Shown here piece after piece: positions 55,892-64,000 of a stretch of DNA of 64,000 bases. Within the stretch, counting starts at the first letter, position 1; each line of letters opens with the position of its first letter. A program made the translations under genes and the position numbers. The DNA is taken from assembly GCF_004803695.1 (NCBI RefSeq), contig NZ_CP039393.1:2356001-2420000 (forward strand), in the 5' to 3' direction. This DNA is from Muribaculum gordoncarteri (GTDB taxonomy: Bacteria > Bacteroidota > Bacteroidia > Bacteroidales > Muribaculaceae). The notes under the pieces were generated by a model. That model worked only from the letters and a program-made list of their open reading frames with translations, was not told where the DNA came from and ran no database searches.

Positions 55892-55925
55892 ATATATGTA
55901 TATACCACATATATGTATATACCAC
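55892..55925 (+). repeat. 17-bp tandem repeat, two exact copies
   Basis: ATATATGTATATACCAC occurs at 55892-55908 and again immediately at 55909-55925, in the gap between cdd and the GLPGLI gene. Confidence 0.9.
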
Positions 55926-55990
55926 TTGGCAACATGTATTACGACATGACAACAGTCATCACTATTTTTTGACATAAAGTATGTTAAATC

Positions 55991-56033
55991 GATAACTAAA
56001 ATTTTAGGTTATCTCGAAAAAGAGATATATTTG
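55991..56033 (+). promoter_or_regulatory. Promoter of the GLPGLI operon with palindromic site
   Basis: TTTA (56003-56006), 19 bases, TATATTTG (56026-56033). A near-perfect palindrome, GATAACTAAAATTTTAGGTTATC (55991-56013, one extra base in the right arm), covers the -33 element. CGATAACTA at 55990-55998 recurs inverted at 56052-56060, just before the start codon. This suggests a two-site operator. Confidence 0.6.
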
Positions 56034-56062
56034 CACCGCAAACTAAGATTATAGTTATCGTT

Positions 56063-56977
56063 ATGAAATCATTTCACATCTATGCAATGGCCTTTGCGAT
56101 AATTGCAATGCCCACAATCACAGCCCAAGCGCAATCCGACGAGATACGCGTAACAGGGACATCGGCCGTCAAGAAGAATCCCACTTCCGACAACCCTCCT
56201 AAGGAATACACCGCCCTTGGCAATTCACTCTACGAATGTGTCTATCAGTACGACATCATGGCAACCGCCAAAAGCGGCGAAACAGTCCCCGAAACCTACT
56301 CGACCATCCTGCAGATTGGCAACAATTCGGCAAAATTCACCGACATGGCCACCTACTGCATCGATTCTCTTGCGATGAAGCCCGATGCCGACGGCAATGA
56401 GATAGCCGAACTCACCAACAAACGCAACAAAAAAGAATTCCTGTTTACCGGAGAGGTCTACCAAAACATTCCCGAAGGCAAAACCACCTATACCGACATC
56501 GTTATTCCCAACATCGTGGAGTATGAGGAGGATTTCGCCCCGTTTGAATGGACTTTGACCGAGGACACGCTCACCGTGTGCGGATATCCTTGCATGAAAG
56601 CCACAATGACCTACGGAGGCCGCAACTGGGAAGCTTGGTACACCGAAGAGATTGCATCGAGCAACGGCCCGTGGAAATTCGCCGGCCTGCCCGGACTTAT
56701 AATGAAGGTGAGCGACGACAAAGGCCGGCACACATTCACCGCCGTATCGTTCCGTGAATCGGCTATGCCCATGGGCAAGTTACGCAACATAAATATCCAG
56801 AAAACTTCGCGTGACAAGTTCCTTCAATCGAAGAACTACATGGAGGAGGACCCGATGCGTCGCATCTCAACCGAATCGATCAGCAACATAACCGTCACCG
56901 CCAACAAATCGATACTCATAAACGGAGTACCGCTTATACAGCGCCCCAACGGCTACACCCCCATCGAACTTAAATAA
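56063..56977 (+). CDS. GLPGLI family protein
   Basis: This 304-residue exported protein has a signal peptide (MKSFHIYAMAFAIIAMPTITAQAQ). The family-defining FAGLPGLIMKVSD lies near residues 205-217, preceded by the typical WEAWYTEEIASSNGPWKF. The function of the family is unknown. Members are usually encoded next to outer-membrane receptors, and that is the case here: the next gene begins 9 bases later and is probably co-transcribed. Confidence 0.92.
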   Translation: MKSFHIYAMAFAIIAMPTITAQAQSDEIRVTGTSAVKKNPTSDNPPKEYTALGNSLYECVYQYDIMATAKSGETVPETYSTILQIGNNSAKFTDMATYCIDSLAMKPDADGNEIAELTNKRNKKEFLFTGEVYQNIPEGKTTYTDIVIPNIVEYEEDFAPFEWTLTEDTLTVCGYPCMKATMTYGGRNWEAWYTEEIASSNGPWKFAGLPGLIMKVSDDKGRHTFTAVSFRESAMPMGKLRNINIQKTSRDKFLQSKNYMEEDPMRRISTESISNITVTANKSILINGVPLIQRPNGYTPIELK

Positions 56978-56985
56978 CCGCTGCC

Positions 56986-59583
56986 ATGAACGCACGACCG
57001 CTGATCACATTTCTCATGACTATTTTCGGCATCGTCACCGCCCTGCCCCAGGTGACGATAACAGGCAATGTTGAAGATGCCGACAAGCAGCCTCTTCCGG
57101 GAACGGTCGTGCGCTTATACTCCGAGGGCCGCATAAAGGCCTTCGCTTCAGCCAACTCCAAAGGCGAGTTCTCGCTTAAAGTCCCTGCCCTTGCAGCCGA
57201 CTCGCTCGATGTGACGGCACAATGCATCTCCTACGACAAGGCGACGTTGCGCATTGCCAACAGGCAGCAGCACCTAAGCGTAACGCTCCACCCCGCCGAA
57301 AACAAGTTGAAGGAGGTCACCGTAGCGGCCCCGATGATAAACGAGCGCGGCGACACACTCGTCTACAGGCTGGCATCGTTCCTCGGCAAGAGCGATGTGA
57401 CGCTTGAGGACGGATTGAAGAAACTCCCCGGAATAAACGTAAGCGGCAACGGCCAAATCAGCTACCTCGGCAAAAGCATCAGCAACTTCTACATCGAGGG
57501 CATGAACATGCTCGGAGGCAAATACAATCTCGCCACCCGCAACATGCCGGCCAAGTATGTCAAAAACGTAGAGGTGCTGAGCAACCATCACGATGCACTC
57601 GTCGACAAGGGCAAGCCAAGTGACGATGTAGCATTGAATGTCACGCTCGACAACAGCGTGAGGTTCAAGCCGGTCGGCACCTCCGAGATGCTCGTCGGTT
57701 ACGGCGACGAGTGGCTCTATCGCATCGGAGTCACAGGCATGATGTTCACCCCGCAGTTCCAGACAATCGTTTCGGCCAAGGCAGGCAACGATCGCCAGTT
57801 TGCCATAGCCGATGCCTACGACCACATCACAATCCCGGGAGCCGACAATGAAAGCCTGGCCTCACAGGCGCTCGGCTCACTGTCGGGAAGCCGACCGCCC
57901 CTGAAAGGCTACCGTTACATCTCGCCCGACGACCGGCTTGTCAATGCGTCATTCATGCGCAAGTTCACCGATGTGTCGTCGCTGAAAGCCAACGCCACTT
58001 ACGCCTATAGCGCAACCGACTACTCCTACAGTCAGTTCAGCCGATACTACGCCGGCGAGGAGATCGTGACATTCAATGAAGCAATATCGCCCTACAGTCG
58101 CACCCATCGCCCGTCGCTCGATGTCACCTACAACCACAACAGCGCGTCACGTTATGTCGACAACCGCTTCTCGGCCCGCGCCGACTTCCTCACCGAACGC
58201 ATCTCGACAATCGAGGACAACCGTGACATAAACCAGTTGCGCAAAGCACGCACGGTCAACCTCTCCAACTCATTTTCATGGCGCATCAACCGAGGCCCCA
58301 TGCAGTGGAACCTGTCATCGTCACTGAGATACCGCATCGCACCCGAAGCCGACCTCAATGTCGCCTTACAAAACAGCGACGACAACGACACCGAGGCCAC
58401 GCAGCACCTCTCAAGCAACCGGCTCGAGTTCTCGGCCAATGCATCGACAGCCTACAACCGACGGCGCTCCACAATGTATCTGCCCCTCTCGGTGAAATAC
58501 TCACGCTCACGGCTCAAAAGCGACCTCGTCGGAACATCGCATCTCAACGACATTACGGGAAATTTCGGCAACTTATCCCTGTCGCCAAGCTACCAATACG
58601 TAGCCCCGGCTCGCAAAGTGGAACTCGACCTCCACATGACGCTCAGAATGATGGTCATGCACGCCCGCAATCACGCCACAGGAAGCAAAATCGACTACGA
58701 CCGCCCTCTGTTTGACCCCTCGATGCGCCTGAAGTACAACATTTCGGGCAATTCGTCACTGACCGTGAACTCATCGCTTAACCACAGCATCGGTGATGTG
58801 CTCGACCTGATGACGGCTCCCGTCATGACATCCTATCGCACCAACAGGGCAGCATCGGGACTGCTCGCACGAAGCCGCACCTTTTCATCGGGATTTCGGT
58901 TTGAATTCAAGAAGCCCATGGATTTCTGGTTTTTCAACGCATCGGCCAACTACTCCGACGCCAAGCGCAATCTCATGAGCTCTCAGATTGTCGACTCAAG
59001 CGATATTGCCACAAGCGCAATAGCCGCCGACAACTCCTCACAGTCGCTGTCGACATCGGCATCCGTCACCAAGCAGATAATCCACATTGGAGCAAAAATC
59101 ACATTGTCGGGCAACTACTCGTGGTCGCGCAACAAAATGATGCAGCAAAACCGACCCATACCCTACTACGGTCAATCCTACAGCATCAGTGCCGACATAA
59201 CGCTGGCTCCCTGGCGGCTTATCGAGATTCGCTATTACGGGAATTACAGCAAGTCATTCAGCCATTACCTTTCAAGTCACAGCTCATTTGACATGATGTC
59301 ACACGACATAAAGCTATCGCTCTATCCGCTTGACGGAATGGAGCTCTTCGGACAGACCGAACTGCTGAGAAAGCAGATAACCGCCGACGAACACAAGAGC
59401 ATATCGCTCTTCGACCTCGGCATAAGCTACAAGCTGAAGCAATTCAAGTTCACGTTACGCGCCGACAACATCCTCGACACCCGCAACTACTATTACACCG
59501 TTTACAGCGCACTCGACACCTACAGCTACTCCTACAGGCTGCGTCAACGCTCGTTCACGTTTAGCGTCACATTCACCCGCTGA
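56986..59583 (+). CDS. Outer-membrane beta-barrel receptor with CarboxypepD_reg domain
   Basis: This 865-residue protein has an N-terminal signal peptide. A carboxypeptidase-regulatory-like domain at about residues 22-105 follows (TITGNVEDADKQPLPGTVVRLYS). A plug-like segment comes next (LKKLPGINVSGNGQISYLGKSISNFYIEGMNML). The remaining 600 or so residues form an outer-membrane barrel with alternating aromatic strands, ending SYRLRQRSFTFSVTFTR. It is TonB-dependent-receptor-like. The ligand is unknown. It pairs with the GLPGLI gene immediately upstream. Confidence 0.87.
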   Translation: MNARPLITFLMTIFGIVTALPQVTITGNVEDADKQPLPGTVVRLYSEGRIKAFASANSKGEFSLKVPALAADSLDVTAQCISYDKATLRIANRQQHLSVTLHPAENKLKEVTVAAPMINERGDTLVYRLASFLGKSDVTLEDGLKKLPGINVSGNGQISYLGKSISNFYIEGMNMLGGKYNLATRNMPAKYVKNVEVLSNHHDALVDKGKPSDDVALNVTLDNSVRFKPVGTSEMLVGYGDEWLYRIGVTGMMFTPQFQTIVSAKAGNDRQFAIADAYDHITIPGADNESLASQALGSLSGSRPPLKGYRYISPDDRLVNASFMRKFTDVSSLKANATYAYSATDYSYSQFSRYYAGEEIVTFNEAISPYSRTHRPSLDVTYNHNSASRYVDNRFSARADFLTERISTIEDNRDINQLRKARTVNLSNSFSWRINRGPMQWNLSSSLRYRIAPEADLNVALQNSDDNDTEATQHLSSNRLEFSANASTAYNRRRSTMYLPLSVKYSRSRLKSDLVGTSHLNDITGNFGNLSLSPSYQYVAPARKVELDLHMTLRMMVMHARNHATGSKIDYDRPLFDPSMRLKYNISGNSSLTVNSSLNHSIGDVLDLMTAPVMTSYRTNRAASGLLARSRTFSSGFRFEFKKPMDFWFFNASANYSDAKRNLMSSQIVDSSDIATSAIAADNSSQSLSTSASVTKQIIHIGAKITLSGNYSWSRNKMMQQNRPIPYYGQSYSISADITLAPWRLIEIRYYGNYSKSFSHYLSSHSSFDMMSHDIKLSLYPLDGMELFGQTELLRKQITADEHKSISLFDLGISYKLKQFKFTLRADNILDTRNYYYTVYSALDTYSYSYRLRQRSFTFSVTFTR

Positions 59584-59745
59584 TGTCTATTAACAACCGT
59601 AAATACAGGGCAATTGTCGTAAATATCAGCCCGTTTATAGAAATTTGCCATTTTTTCGCCAAAATAAATTAAACCTTTATTTAGTTAGAAAGTCATAGTA
59701 ACTGTAAATTGAAATTAATTACCAACCTATTTATACTGATTTAAA

Positions 59746-62568
59746 ATGCGACGAATACTCATCGCCTTACTCTTTACGGTGTTTTGTGCCGCGGCCGTGA
59801 CAGCCGCCGACATAAAAGGAAAGGTCATCGACGAAACCGGTGAACCCCTAATCGAAGCTACCGTAAAGCTGCTTGCTGCAAAAGACAGTGCGTTTATCAA
59901 GGGAGTGACAACCAATGTCAACGGACGATTCACCATCTCCAATGTCAAGTCAGGAAAATACATTCTGCAATGCGTATACATCGGTTACGCCAACTCCGAC
60001 TCCAACTTAACCGTAGGATCATCCAACCTGCAGCTCAAGGACATTGTCATGCGGGAGTCATCGATCATGCTTAAGGAAGCCGTTGTCACGGCCGTCAAGA
60101 CCGAAATCACAGTGAAAGAGGACACCATAGAGTATAACGCCGGTTCCTACAAGACCCAGCCCAATGCCGTGATGGAGGATCTTCTTAAAAAACTTCCGGG
60201 TGTCGATGTCGACTCCGACGGTAAGATTACCGCAGGAGGTAAGAGCGTCACCAAGATTCTTGTCGACGGCAAGGAGTTCTTCGCCGACGACCCCAAGGTG
60301 GCATCCAAGAACCTGCCTGTCGACATGATTGAAAAGCTTCAGGTGATCGACCGCAAGAGCGACCTTGCACGACTCACCGGTGTCGACGACGGCGAGGAGG
60401 AAACCGTGATCAACCTGACGGTGAAGAAGGATATGAAAAACAGCTACTACGGCGTTGTGAACGCAGGTTACGGTACCGACGACCGCTATGCCGGCAACTT
60501 CTATATCAACCGTCTTTGGAACGACAATCAGTTTACATTCATCGGCAACTTCAACAACGTGAATCAGCTTGGATTCACCGATGGTGGCGGACAATTCATG
60601 AACTTCGGCGGTGGCAACGGTATAACCACTTCGCAGTCGCTGGGCGTGAACTTCAACGTAGGAAAATCCGATGAAACATTCCGCGTGGGAGGTAATGTCG
60701 ACTACAGCCACACCGACCGTGACACACGTACACGCAGAAACCGTCAATACCTCTTCCCCGACTCTACATCATTCAATGAAAGCGCGTCAAGCACCCGCAA
60801 CAAGGGTCACAACATACGCGGTAATTTCCGCATCAAGTGGGAAAAGGACACCCTCACTACATTTGAGTTCCGTCCCCGATTCTCGTTAAACTACAACCGC
60901 TACCTCAGCGGCGACTCTTCGCTCACTCTCGCAGGCGATGCCAACCGCTCCAAAGTGACACGAAGCTTGAACTCCGGCTCATCGAAGGGTACATCTTACA
61001 GCGCAGGCGGCGACATCTGGTTCAACCGCAAGTCGGGCTCACATCCCGGACGATCCTTCTCGCTGTCGTTAAACTACAATCTCAGCAACACAACCGAGGA
61101 CTATGACAGCTACTCGTTCAACCGCTTCTTCCTTCTGAACGACTCGATCGACCTCTACGACCAGTACACCGACAATCACACCTGGAGCAACCGCGTGGGA
61201 TTGCGCGCCACCTGGACCGAGCCGCTGGGCAACATCAAGAACGCCCGCTTCCTTATATTCAGCTACAACCTGAACTACCGCTGGAACAATGCCGACAAGC
61301 TCGTCTACGACCATCCCGTCACATATCCCGAGGTAGGCGACCCGATAATCGACTACGACAACCTCGTGTTCAACGACTCGCTCAGCAACCGTTTCCGCAA
61401 CGACTTCTTCACCCAGCGCATACAGATTGGATTCCGACAGGTGCGCAGTACCTACAACATGGAAGTCGGCTTGACACTTACGCCCTCGATGTCACGCAGC
61501 GACGATTTGATCAACTCGGAGCGCAACATCCCCACCCGCTGGGTATGGAATCTCGCGCCCTACATGCGTTATCGCCACAAGTTCACCAAGTCACGCACAC
61601 TCAATGTCGACTACCGAGGCAACACTTCCGAGCCCTCGATGCAACAGTTACAGCCTGTGGCCGACAAGAGCAACCCGCTGCGCATCGTAATCGGTAATCC
61701 CGACCTGAAGCCCGCGTTTACCCACAACATCCGCATCCGCTTCAACGACTTCAACATGGAGGCACAGCGTTCAATCATGGCGATGCTCAACTTCAGCATG
61801 CGACAGAACAGCATCGTTTCCAAGACCACGTTCAGCCCCGAAACCGGCGGTCAGGTGACTACCTATACCAATGTCAACGGCAACTGGAGTTCGTCACTCT
61901 TCTCGATGCTGTCGCTCCCCTTCCGCAACAAGAACTGGCAGTTCAACGCCAATATGCACGCATCCTACAACCAGAACATAGGTTTCAACAACGGTCTTCG
62001 CAACCGCAGTAACTCGCTCAATCTGCGCCCGTCGATAGCTATTGCATTCCGTCCCGAGGCTTGGGAATTTGAGCTCCGCCCCTACTACGGCTTGCAGAAC
62101 ACCCGCAACACCCTGCAATCGGCCGTCAACCGCAATGTACAGGACTACGGAGGAAGCTTCTACGCAGTATGGTACGCTCCGTTCGGACTCGTAATCAACA
62201 GCGACTTGACCTTCTCGACAACCAGCGGTTACTCGGCAGGTTACGACCAGAAGCAGTGGATGTGGAACGCATCGATCTCCTATCTGTTCCTCAAGGGACG
62301 CGAAGCCACTGTAATGTTGCGCGGATATGACCTCCTGCAACAACGCAAAAACATATCGCGCAGCGTCACCGCCAACTACATCGACGACTCAAGCTACAAC
62401 TCGCTCACCCGTTACTTCATGCTCTCGTTCTCCTACCGTTTCAACACATTCGGCAAGGGTAGCAAAAACTCCAACCGAGGAGAGTTCGGAGGTCCCGGCG
62501 GATTCGGCGGACCCGGCCATGGCGGAGGTCGTCCCGGTGGAGGCGGAGGTCGTCCCCCTCGTCGATAA
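59746..62568 (+). CDS. Outer-membrane beta-barrel family protein with Gly-rich tail
   Basis: This 940-residue protein has a signal peptide (MRRILIALLFTVFCAAAVTAAD). A CarboxypepD_reg domain at about residues 22-105 follows (DIKGKVIDETGEPLIEATVKLL). A plug-like region comes next (MEDLLKKLPGVDVDSDGKITAGGKSVTKILVDGKEFF). A barrel with many aromatic strands runs to about residue 900. The end is a Gly/Pro/Arg tail (GGPGGFGGPGHGGG and GGGGGRPPRR) instead of the usual terminal aromatic strand. It has a 162-base upstream gap and its own terminator, so it is separate from the preceding pair. Confidence 0.87.
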   Translation: MRRILIALLFTVFCAAAVTAADIKGKVIDETGEPLIEATVKLLAAKDSAFIKGVTTNVNGRFTISNVKSGKYILQCVYIGYANSDSNLTVGSSNLQLKDIVMRESSIMLKEAVVTAVKTEITVKEDTIEYNAGSYKTQPNAVMEDLLKKLPGVDVDSDGKITAGGKSVTKILVDGKEFFADDPKVASKNLPVDMIEKLQVIDRKSDLARLTGVDDGEEETVINLTVKKDMKNSYYGVVNAGYGTDDRYAGNFYINRLWNDNQFTFIGNFNNVNQLGFTDGGGQFMNFGGGNGITTSQSLGVNFNVGKSDETFRVGGNVDYSHTDRDTRTRRNRQYLFPDSTSFNESASSTRNKGHNIRGNFRIKWEKDTLTTFEFRPRFSLNYNRYLSGDSSLTLAGDANRSKVTRSLNSGSSKGTSYSAGGDIWFNRKSGSHPGRSFSLSLNYNLSNTTEDYDSYSFNRFFLLNDSIDLYDQYTDNHTWSNRVGLRATWTEPLGNIKNARFLIFSYNLNYRWNNADKLVYDHPVTYPEVGDPIIDYDNLVFNDSLSNRFRNDFFTQRIQIGFRQVRSTYNMEVGLTLTPSMSRSDDLINSERNIPTRWVWNLAPYMRYRHKFTKSRTLNVDYRGNTSEPSMQQLQPVADKSNPLRIVIGNPDLKPAFTHNIRIRFNDFNMEAQRSIMAMLNFSMRQNSIVSKTTFSPETGGQVTTYTNVNGNWSSSLFSMLSLPFRNKNWQFNANMHASYNQNIGFNNGLRNRSNSLNLRPSIAIAFRPEAWEFELRPYYGLQNTRNTLQSAVNRNVQDYGGSFYAVWYAPFGLVINSDLTFSTTSGYSAGYDQKQWMWNASISYLFLKGREATVMLRGYDLLQQRKNISRSVTANYIDDSSYNSLTRYFMLSFSYRFNTFGKGSKNSNRGEFGGPGGFGGPGHGGGRPGGGGGRPPRR

Positions 62569-62588
62569 CTCATAGTCATCACCATAAC

Positions 62589-62627
62589 CGATGGCGGCAG
62601 TAGACCCTACTGTCGCCATCGCTTTTT
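62589..62627 (+). terminator. Terminator after the Gly-rich-tail barrel gene
   Basis: CGATGGCG-G-CAGTAG (62589-62603) pairs with CTACTG-T-CGCCATCG (62607-62621), followed by CTTTTTAAG. Confidence 0.9.
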
Positions 62628-62737
62628 AAGAGCCGGCTCCATTATTTGTTAATGCTTGACCGCACCGGCGTGAACAAATATTGGGGAGTGGGGTCTTATT
62701 CTTTATCTCAGGTTGAGTGATTACCACTTTTTTTTTG

Positions 62738-62745
62738 TAAATTTG
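62738..62745 (+). promoter_or_regulatory. -7 box of pheT
   Basis: TAAATTTG after a T-run, 56 bases before the pheT start. The -33 element is not clear. Confidence 0.5.
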
Positions 62746-62801
62746 CGCGAATTTATGTGTGGAGCATCCATTCATCACCTCCACAATCAAGACATTATAA
62801 A

Positions 62802-64000
62802 ATGAACATATCATATAACTGGCTTAAACAGTACATCGACTTCTCGCTCACGCCCGAGAAACTCGCCGATGCACTCACATCAATCGGCCTTGAAACGGGA
62901 GGCGTAGAGGAGGTCGAATCGATTCGCGGAGGATTGCGCGGAATCGTAATAGGCAAAGTCCTCACATGCGAAGAACACCCCAACAGCGACCACCTTCACA
63001 TAACTACGGTCGACCTCGGCACGGGAGAACCCACACAGATTGTGTGCGGCGCACCCAATGTTGCGGCCGGACAGACTGTGGTCGTAGCCACTGTAGGCAC
63101 AACGCTCTACGACGGCGACAAGGAGTTTGTAATCAAGAAATCCAAGATTCGCGGCGTCGAGTCAATGGGCATGATATGCGCCGAGGACGAAATCGGCATC
63201 GGCACAAGCCATGACGGCATCATAGTCCTCGACCAAGAGATTAAGCCCGGCACTCCGGCTGCCGAATACTATAACCTCAAGAGCGACTACGTTCTTGAAG
63301 TGGATCTCACCCCCAACCGCATCGATGCCGCATCGCACTACGGCGTGGCACGTGACTTGAGCGCATGGCTAGCCTGTCACGACAACGCCTCACAGCTTCA
63401 CCGCCCTTCGGTCGATTCATTCAAGGCCGACCGCAACGACGGAGCCATAGCCGTGGAGGTGGCCGACGCCCAGGCTTGTCCGCGATACTCGGGACTCACC
63501 ATACGCAACATCAAGGTGGCTGAAAGCCCCGAATGGCTCAAGACACTCCTCTCGGCCATCGGACAGCGCCCCATCAACAATGTTGTCGACATAACCAACT
63601 TCATCCTGCACGGAATGGGCCAGCCCCTGCACTGCTTCGACCTCGCCAAGGTAAAGGGCGACAAGGTGGTAGTGCGTCACTGCCCCGAAGGCACCCCCTT
63701 CACCACCCTCGACGGCGTTGAGCGCAAACTCGATGCACGCGACCTGATGATATGCAACGCCGAGGAGCCAATGTGCATCGCCGGTGTATTCGGAGGTCTT
63801 GATTCTGGCGTAACTGAAGAAACCACTTCGGTGTTCCTCGAAAGCGCCTACTTCAACCCCACCTCGGTGCGCAAGACTGCACGCCGTCACGGACTGAACA
63901 CCGACGCTTCATTCCGCTATGAGCGCGGCACCGACCCCAACGCCACCGTTTACTGCATCAAGCTTGCAGCACTGATGATCAAGGAGCTTGCAGGCGGTGA
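62802..64000 (+). CDS. pheT: Phenylalanyl-tRNA synthetase beta subunit (partial, runs off the window)
   Basis: An open frame from the ATG at 62802 continues past the window edge, giving 399 codons here out of roughly 800 expected. It starts MNISYNWLKQYIDFSLTPEK. The tRNA-binding OB-fold follows at about residues 40-155 (GIVIGKVLTCEEHPNSDHLHITTVD, IVCGAPNVAAGQTVVVA, MGMICAEDEIGIG). The B3/4 editing domain comes next, with INNVVDITNFILHGMGQPLHCFDLAKV and CIAGVFGGLDSGV. FRYERGTDPN is near the cut. It forms the alpha2-beta2 enzyme with PheS, whose gene is not in this window. Confidence 0.96.
   Translation, partial: MNISYNWLKQYIDFSLTPEKLADALTSIGLETGGVEEVESIRGGLRGIVIGKVLTCEEHPNSDHLHITTVDLGTGEPTQIVCGAPNVAAGQTVVVATVGTTLYDGDKEFVIKKSKIRGVESMGMICAEDEIGIGTSHDGIIVLDQEIKPGTPAAEYYNLKSDYVLEVDLTPNRIDAASHYGVARDLSAWLACHDNASQLHRPSVDSFKADRNDGAIAVEVADAQACPRYSGLTIRNIKVAESPEWLKTLLSAIGQRPINNVVDITNFILHGMGQPLHCFDLAKVKGDKVVVRHCPEGTPFTTLDGVERKLDARDLMICNAEEPMCIAGVFGGLDSGVTEETTSVFLESAYFNPTSVRKTARRHGLNTDASFRYERGTDPNATVYCIKLAALMIKELAGG

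Noticed and set aside
53748-62690. Shared block CCCCAATATTTGT near 53757-53769, inverted at 62674-62686, as possible ends of a mobile element
   Set aside because: The match is only about 14 bases plus scattered identities. The 9 kb between holds ordinary genes without a transposase, and matches of this size are expected by chance in 64 kb.

Overview
The window is about 64 kb of a Bacteroidales chromosome, most likely a Muribaculaceae relative (inference). Three things point there. Promoters repeatedly show the Bacteroidetes -7 box TAnnTTTG, sometimes with TTTG 19-20 bases upstream. Start codons lack clear Shine-Dalgarno sequences. The gene set includes Bacteroidetes families such as DUF5683, DUF3316, DUF4494, DUF5715, GLPGLI, a quinol-linked SdhCAB/Frd operon and CarboxypepD_reg outer-membrane barrels. 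Base composition is roughly 50% GC except in one island.

Layout. 0.1-8 kb: parA-parB, a DUF5683 membrane protein, an MltD-type lytic transglycosylase and a large tricorn-like protease. 8-11 kb (minus strand): glyS, lemA and an FKBP lipoprotein. 11-20.5 kb: topoisomerase subunit A, envelope proteins, thymidine kinase, gltX and waaA. 20.6-25.8 kb: glmS, tRNA-Leu(UAG) and the rplM-rpsI / rpsB-tsf translation genes. 25.9-32.4 kb: a coiled-coil membrane protein, MgtC/SapB, a KefB-type antiporter, an EamA permease and guaA.

32.4-36.3 kb is an AT-rich accessory island directly behind guaA. It holds a complete EcoRI-type restriction-modification pair, an orphan HigA-like regulator, and a HipB-HipS pair followed by a HipT kinase gutted by an internal deletion. 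Two degraded 18-codon copies of the guaA 3' end sit at the boundaries of these modules. This suggests that guaA's end has been used repeatedly as an insertion point. It is the most unusual part of the window.

36.3-45 kb: DUF4494, a YggS-type PLP protein, an MFS sugar transporter, transketolase, and the minus-strand sdhCAB operon, whose cytochrome b carries a long C-terminal extension. 45-52 kb: DUF5715, a giant AsmA-like protein, a HAD phosphatase, aroB, then the YceD-rpmF-fabH group. 53.8-62.6 kb: PadR with a PspC-domain protein, cytidine deaminase, a GLPGLI protein and two large outer-membrane beta-barrel proteins. The window ends inside pheT. Outside the island the genes are ordinary core chromosome: segregation, cell wall, translation, envelope biogenesis, anaerobic respiration and central carbon metabolism.
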